Of a stretch of 64,000 nt of DNA, positions 59,510-64,000 are shown piece by piece. Source of the DNA: Osedax fenrisi (taxonomy: Eukaryota > Annelida > Polychaeta > Sabellida > Siboglinidae); contig OZ025244.1 of the NCBI GenBank assembly GCA_964019155.1, positions 13,971,513-14,035,512 of the forward strand, given 5' to 3'. The notes under the pieces are model-generated. The model did no database searches. It was not told the origin of the DNA and worked only from the letters and a program-made list of their open reading frames with translations. The stretch's first letter is position 1; every line of letters begins with the position of its first letter. The translations under genes were made by a program, and so were the position numbers.

Positions 59510-59944
59510 ATATATACATGTATATATTATAAATATAATAATAATTAAATTTTCCATAGATAGCCTACTTTAAAGTTTGGTTACTGGTGAAGTTGCAGGC
59601 CCCTCTCGTAAATATGGTTTTTATTTATATATTTTATATGTATAAGTTATACAGTATAACATATTAACATTGCACATATTTATACATTAATATATAATAA
59701 TTGAATATATACATTTAATGAAAATCATTAGTAACATTTTGATATTTTATATATAATAATAATTTATTATAAACGGATTTATAATTATATTAACATATTA
59801 CTGTACAATATATAATTTGCATTATTCTCAAATTAATAATTTAGTCAACGTGCTTTAATCGAATCTTACTTTATCGAGTAGTAAAATTGGTATATTACTA
59901 TACTATATATTTTAAACTAAGCATCTATAGATGATGTACATATA

Positions 59945-59946
<2 letters not shown>

Positions 59947-60004
<58 letters not shown>
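59947..60004. repeat. (TA)n microsatellite
   Basis: About 56 bp of pure TA. Confidence 0.95.
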
Positions 60005-60006
<2 letters not shown>

Positions 60007-60040
60007 ATTTATCAACTTACAATATTAATTAATATTACAG

Positions 60041-60323
60041 GAAAAAGACAACCTTAGGAAAAAGAAAGGGCTATACCGCAATAATTACATCATCTCCATA
60101 TAAACAACATTTGGAGCAGACACCGGCAAAAAAGAAATGTATGAGAAAGAATTTATCAAAATCAATTAAGAAAATAATAATAATAATAATAAATATATGT
60201 AATTTCATAATATGCGATGAAATTATAAACGATGATATATATATATATATATATATTAATATATACAGTGTTATTCATGTACACATTGGTGTTATGATTT
60301 ATGTGTTGATATTATCAACTTGA
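60041..60323 (+). pseudogene. C-terminal-type exon of a Tc5/pogo-like transposase
   Basis: Acceptor AATATTACAG, then a frame reading KRKGYTAIITSSPYKQHLE and TPAKKKCMRKN. The K-G-x-T-A-x-I-x-T-(S/D)-(S/T)-P block followed by Lys-rich sequence is typical of the region after the DDE domain in Tc5/pogo- and CENP-B/jerky-like transposases. The frame later runs into (ATA)n and (TA)n and stops at 60321-60323; the true exon end is probably before that. It is on the same strand as the helix-turn-helix exon at 52497 and between the same terminal repeats. Confidence 0.5.
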
Positions 60324-60327
60324 TATC

Positions 60328-60367
60328 ATCGATATAAAGAAATATCGATTTATTTCTTTATATCGAT
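60328..60367. repeat. Perfect 17-bp hairpin made of a MITE end
   Basis: ATCGATATAAAGAAATA, loop TCGATT, then the exact reverse complement. The arm equals the terminal sequence of the MITE at 25604-26102. Confidence 0.85.
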
Positions 60368-60369
60368 AC

Positions 60370-61840
60370 TTGATATAGATACATTTAAAATATGCGATAT
60401 ATGCATATAAATTAATAAAGTATATACATTTTATTTTCTATTTCATTATATATCTTGTGAATATAATATATTATTATTTATGTAATTAACCATATACCTT
60501 AATTAAATTAAGCAATTATCATTTATATAATATCGTGAGATAATATTATTGTATTAAAATATCTGGGTTATAGTTTATTTTATTGAGATAATTATCTATA
60601 ACTTTAATTATATTAAAATTTAATTTAAAATTATATATTTATATACTTTTTAAATGCTTTTTAAATAATTTTTAAATGTTAAATATATACGAGTATATTA
60701 AACTAAATTGTTATAAACATTATTGAAATATCATAATACATATAGGATTCCACTAAATAAATGTGAAGTGTATAATTTATAAACATATTCATAGATTTAT
60801 AAATAATATTATAACATTCCAGAATCGTAAATTATTATACAAATATGGTTATTTTTTTTAAACAAATCCATTTAACTTTAATAAAGTTATATCATATTAT
60901 AAAAAGATATATAAATGTTAGGTTTGAAAAATCCAACATTATTTTTAAATATCTGAATTAATTATAGTTTATATAAAGATAATATAATTTATTAAATTAT
61001 TTAACATCATTTTATATTTATTTCTAGTGAATATTTATGAATATATATAAATATATATTACATATCATTAATTTAAAATTTAGAATAACTTAATAACACC
61101 AAGGCATTGCTAGTCTTAAATTTAACTACTTACAAAATATAGTTTTTATATAGATTATTAAATATAAATATACAAATATATTGTTATACTTTTAACATAC
61201 ATATCATTATTTTATTATGTTTAATTATAATAAATTAAATAAAAATAACTAATTTAAACATTTATATTATATATACATTTATATTAGGATTCTTAACAAT
61301 ACTATAAATAAGGGTAATTATAATTAGTAACTATAGTAACTATAGTAATACTATCTTTAATATTTATATATATATATATATATAATACAATATATGGTTT
61401 ATTATCGTGTTATCAATATTGATAGGTAGGAATTATGATGTCGATATATAAATATGATTGACTAAATGGGGATATATACAATATACTATATATTATAAAC
61501 CAATTATTTTATAAACTAATAGGTAATATATATTTATAATACCTATATATATATGATTTTAACTATTATGTACATCGTGTGTTTATTTTCACAATCTAAA
61601 TATAGTCTATAATGTATTAATATATACTATATATAGTAGGATAGTATAGATATATTATAAAGTATATGCACAAGTGTATATATATATATACTTATAATAC
61701 TGATACATTGTATATTATGATATTTGTAGTGGTATAATGTACATTTTACATGTATTTAAATAGGAACATATAACCATATGGTCATGAAAAACTTCTTGAT
61801 ATAACTACTATCATGGTATATTGAAAATAATTAATATTTA
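60370..61840. other. AT-rich stretch, nothing recognised
   Basis: Interior of the right transposon copy. No open frame, exon or repeat beyond simple AT sequence. Confidence 0.5.
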
Positions 61841-62389
61841 GGCAGCGCGTTTTATATCGACAACCGCAATCATATCATAAATATATTTCAGTGATTTTAT
61901 AAAGAATTTATCTAAATATGCTATTTTTATGATACGCTTACACATTGAAATTATCTCGATGCTGATTGGTTATTAATCGGCCATAATACCCACCACGCAT
62001 CGGCCACAATAGCCGCATCGCACTCGTTGGATTAAATAACAGATTACTATGTCATTATGTTATTATTGAATATTGTTATAAATGTAATCTGATATATTAT
62101 TTATTACCTTAACTGAATATATTAAAAATACATAATTTTATTCAATAACTTGCCTATAAAATAAGGTAAACCTTACGTTTTTTTTCGATAAAAATTACGA
62201 TTATTTGATTTTTTTCTCTAAGCGAAAATCAATAATTAATATTGATATAAATAAAAAATGATGTACACTATCATTCTTAGAATTCAATTATCTACATTTT
62301 TCTTATATATCATTTTTTGATAACTATAATGGTTCTTGAAATATCGTTATCGGCCACAATACCCTTCCGTCCCTTACTACTATTGCGTG

Positions 62390-62530
62390 TAACCCAACTA
62401 ACGTGAGAGGTGCACGATAATTCGTTAAGTACGCGTGCACCTGTTGTTGCTTCTGTAGCTCCGCCTCCTCGATAGTTTGATTGACAGGCGACCGCCACGC
62501 GTGACGTAATCGTGTTGTGTAAATGACATA
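62390..62530. other. Small GC-richer islet
   Basis: Contains ACGTGAGAGGTGC, TAGCTCCGCCTCC and CGCGTGACGTAATCG just outside the right transposon end. No exon recognised. Confidence 0.3.
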
Positions 62531-62606
62531 TGTGCTTAGGTGGTAGTCAACGCGAACACTCGCTTAGTGTGTTTGTGATTACAATTATAAGTATAATAAT
62601 ATATGA

Positions 62607-62651
<45 letters not shown>

Positions 62652-62655
<4 letters not shown>

Positions 62656-62697
62656 CCTGTGTGGCTCAGTGGCTAAGGCGTCATACACACAAGGGAA
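62652..62697 (+). repeat. tRNA-SINE head fragment
   Basis: CTGCCTGTGTGGCTCAGTGG then CTAAGGCGTCATACACACAAG, directly after (TA)n. The body is missing. Confidence 0.6.
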
Positions 62698-62840
62698 TTT
62701 ACACAAATAAATTGCCCAAATAACAAACACAGAAGGGAATTAAATATCTGAGGTGGCGATACATTTCTATTAAGATTCGGTTTTAAATGATCAGCTAGTG
62801 AGATGTAGCTAGTATTTCACTCGATAATACTCGGTATATA

Positions 62841-63811
62841 TAGGGTAACATATCCGATTACCGACCCATAAATGATTATTTGTAATAAATTATTCAATAT
62901 TAAATATATTTAATTGAAATTTTGTAATTTGGGTAATATTTTGGCAATAAATAATGTGGCAATTTTAAATTTTTGATATAATTATATTTACAAGAATAAA
63001 CAGGGGGGTCGGTAATCGGATACATGTGCCTAATACCGACCCCCTTCTCCTATTACCGACCCCCTAAAATAATAGTGGTATACATAATTGTAGTATTATA
63101 ATATCAAATAAAAAGAGTATATATAAATAAATATAATTAATTAAAACATACACGCAATTTATTTTGTATTGAATTTATGTTTTAATAGTAATATTAAATT
63201 TTAATTTAAACTTTATAGTAATTATATTAAAATAGTATATATTATTATTTAATATTTATTTATCAATCAGTATGTATATAATCAACTGGAATCAATAATC
63301 CTAAATCTATATCAATGATACACAAACAACTTACGACATATTTTAAAGTAAAATACGGATCTATTTTGATTGGATACAATAAATCACATGGTGTCGGTAT
63401 TAGGGTAATTTAGGGGGTCGGTAATAGGAACATTATATGGGTTGCTATTATTATGATGTATTGGTTAATAGTTATTCAAATTAAATTATTTTATAAAATT
63501 TATAAACATTTTATTGATCTACAATATTATGTACAGTATTAAGTTTTATTTAATTAATAAAGTATTTACAATGATTTAAAAAAAGTTATAATTCAAATAT
63601 TTAAAAAGTAAAAACTGAATATTTCATTTTATCAAATAACAATTGTAGGATTGAAAGTTTTTTAAAACAGAATACTTCTGAACAGAATTCATATTTATCA
63701 TTAAATTACTAACATTTCATGTATATATAATTTTTTGATATCTCTTATTGTTACTGAAATACGAGAGGGGGTCGGTATTAGGAGGGGGTCGTAATCGGGG
63801 AATTTCCCCTG
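62841..63811. mobile_element. MITE with repeated ACCGACCCCC boxes, copy B
   Basis: Inverted, colinear relative of 33087-34064, about 971 bp. The ends are TATCCGATTACCGACCC at the left and GTAATCGGGGAATTTCCCCT at the right. Internal TAATACCGACCCCC boxes lie at 63030-63065 and 63390-63430. Confidence 0.7.
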
Positions 63812-63942
63812 TAGTGATCTGTGGGAACGATGGAGTGGAGTGGTTCACTGCGCACCACTACAGTACACACTATAGTGGTAGCACGATGATTTTTATGATG
63901 AGCAAGAGGAGGAGAGGGATGTCAATATAGGTGTGCGTATGA

Positions 63943-63981
63943 CATACACACACACACATACGCCGTATGTGTGTGTGTATG
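63943..63981. repeat. CA/TG palindrome
   Basis: CATACACACACACACATACG faces CGTATGTGTGTGTGTATG, a near-perfect inverted repeat of about 18 bp with a one-base centre. Confidence 0.75.
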
Positions 63982-64000
63982 TGTGTGTGTGCGTGTATAA

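Overview
The window is AT-rich nuclear DNA from an invertebrate animal. The evidence is a spliced gene with animal signalling domains (PDZ, DH, PH), several minimal introns of about 60-80 bp, tRNA-derived SINEs, hAT, P-type and Tc5/pogo-like DNA transposons, and non-LTR retrotransposons. Long (TA)n tracts are everywhere. Compact introns on an AT-rich background would suit a sponge, a tunicate or another early-branching metazoan, but the sequence alone does not fix the species. There is no prokaryotic operon, CRISPR array or rRNA.

Host genes. The best gene is a 14-exon plus-strand gene (exons 20667-29523, first in-frame ATG at 20710). It predicts a 729-residue PDZ-DH-PH Rho guanine nucleotide exchange factor. 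All splice sites are GT-AG and all phases join without a stop. Upstream on the same strand, three phase-compatible exons (13667-13716, 14066-14130, 14851-14957) encode most of a C2 domain. They may be the 5' part of the same gene, giving a C2-PDZ-DH-PH protein, or a separate gene. A hAT transposon (15615-18249) sits just downstream of them, inside a duplicated intron/exon segment.

Mobile elements. (1) Positions 1-4094 (minus) and 52012-62373 (plus) are two copies of one Tc5/pogo-like transposon family in opposite orientation. They share an internal SINE, and the right copy carries several younger nested insertions. (2) A hAT element lies at 15615-18249, with 8-bp target-site duplications (TSDs) and a decayed transposase. 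(3) A TIR element with tandem TATTATGCTGC arrays lies at 30736-35028. (4) A second, non-autonomous hAT element (37615-43416, 8-bp TSDs) contains a nearly intact non-LTR retrotransposon (38371-42834, 15-bp TSDs). That retrotransposon encodes a 2A-type ribosome-skipping motif, two zinc fingers, an endonuclease, a reverse transcriptase and RNase H, broken by one in-frame TGA. (5) A P-type (THAP9-like) transposon lies at 45806-50642, with 8-bp TSDs and a frameshifted transposase. (6) A foldback-like element with two tandem arrays lies at 56606-59079. (7) There are several MITE families, at least eight tRNA-SINE copies and decayed CR1/L2-type LINE pieces.

Remaining intergenic sequence is mostly AT-rich and featureless. 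Small GC-richer islets (about 4.85-5.15, 7.4-7.5, 10.0-10.1, 11.0-11.3, 13.6-13.7, 20.4-20.5, 37.2-37.45, 43.9-44.7 and 51.3-51.5 kb) carry CACGTG, TGACGTCA and CACGCCC motifs and look like candidate regulatory DNA. Pure (TA)n tracts longer than about 40 bp occur at more than twenty places; only the longest are listed.
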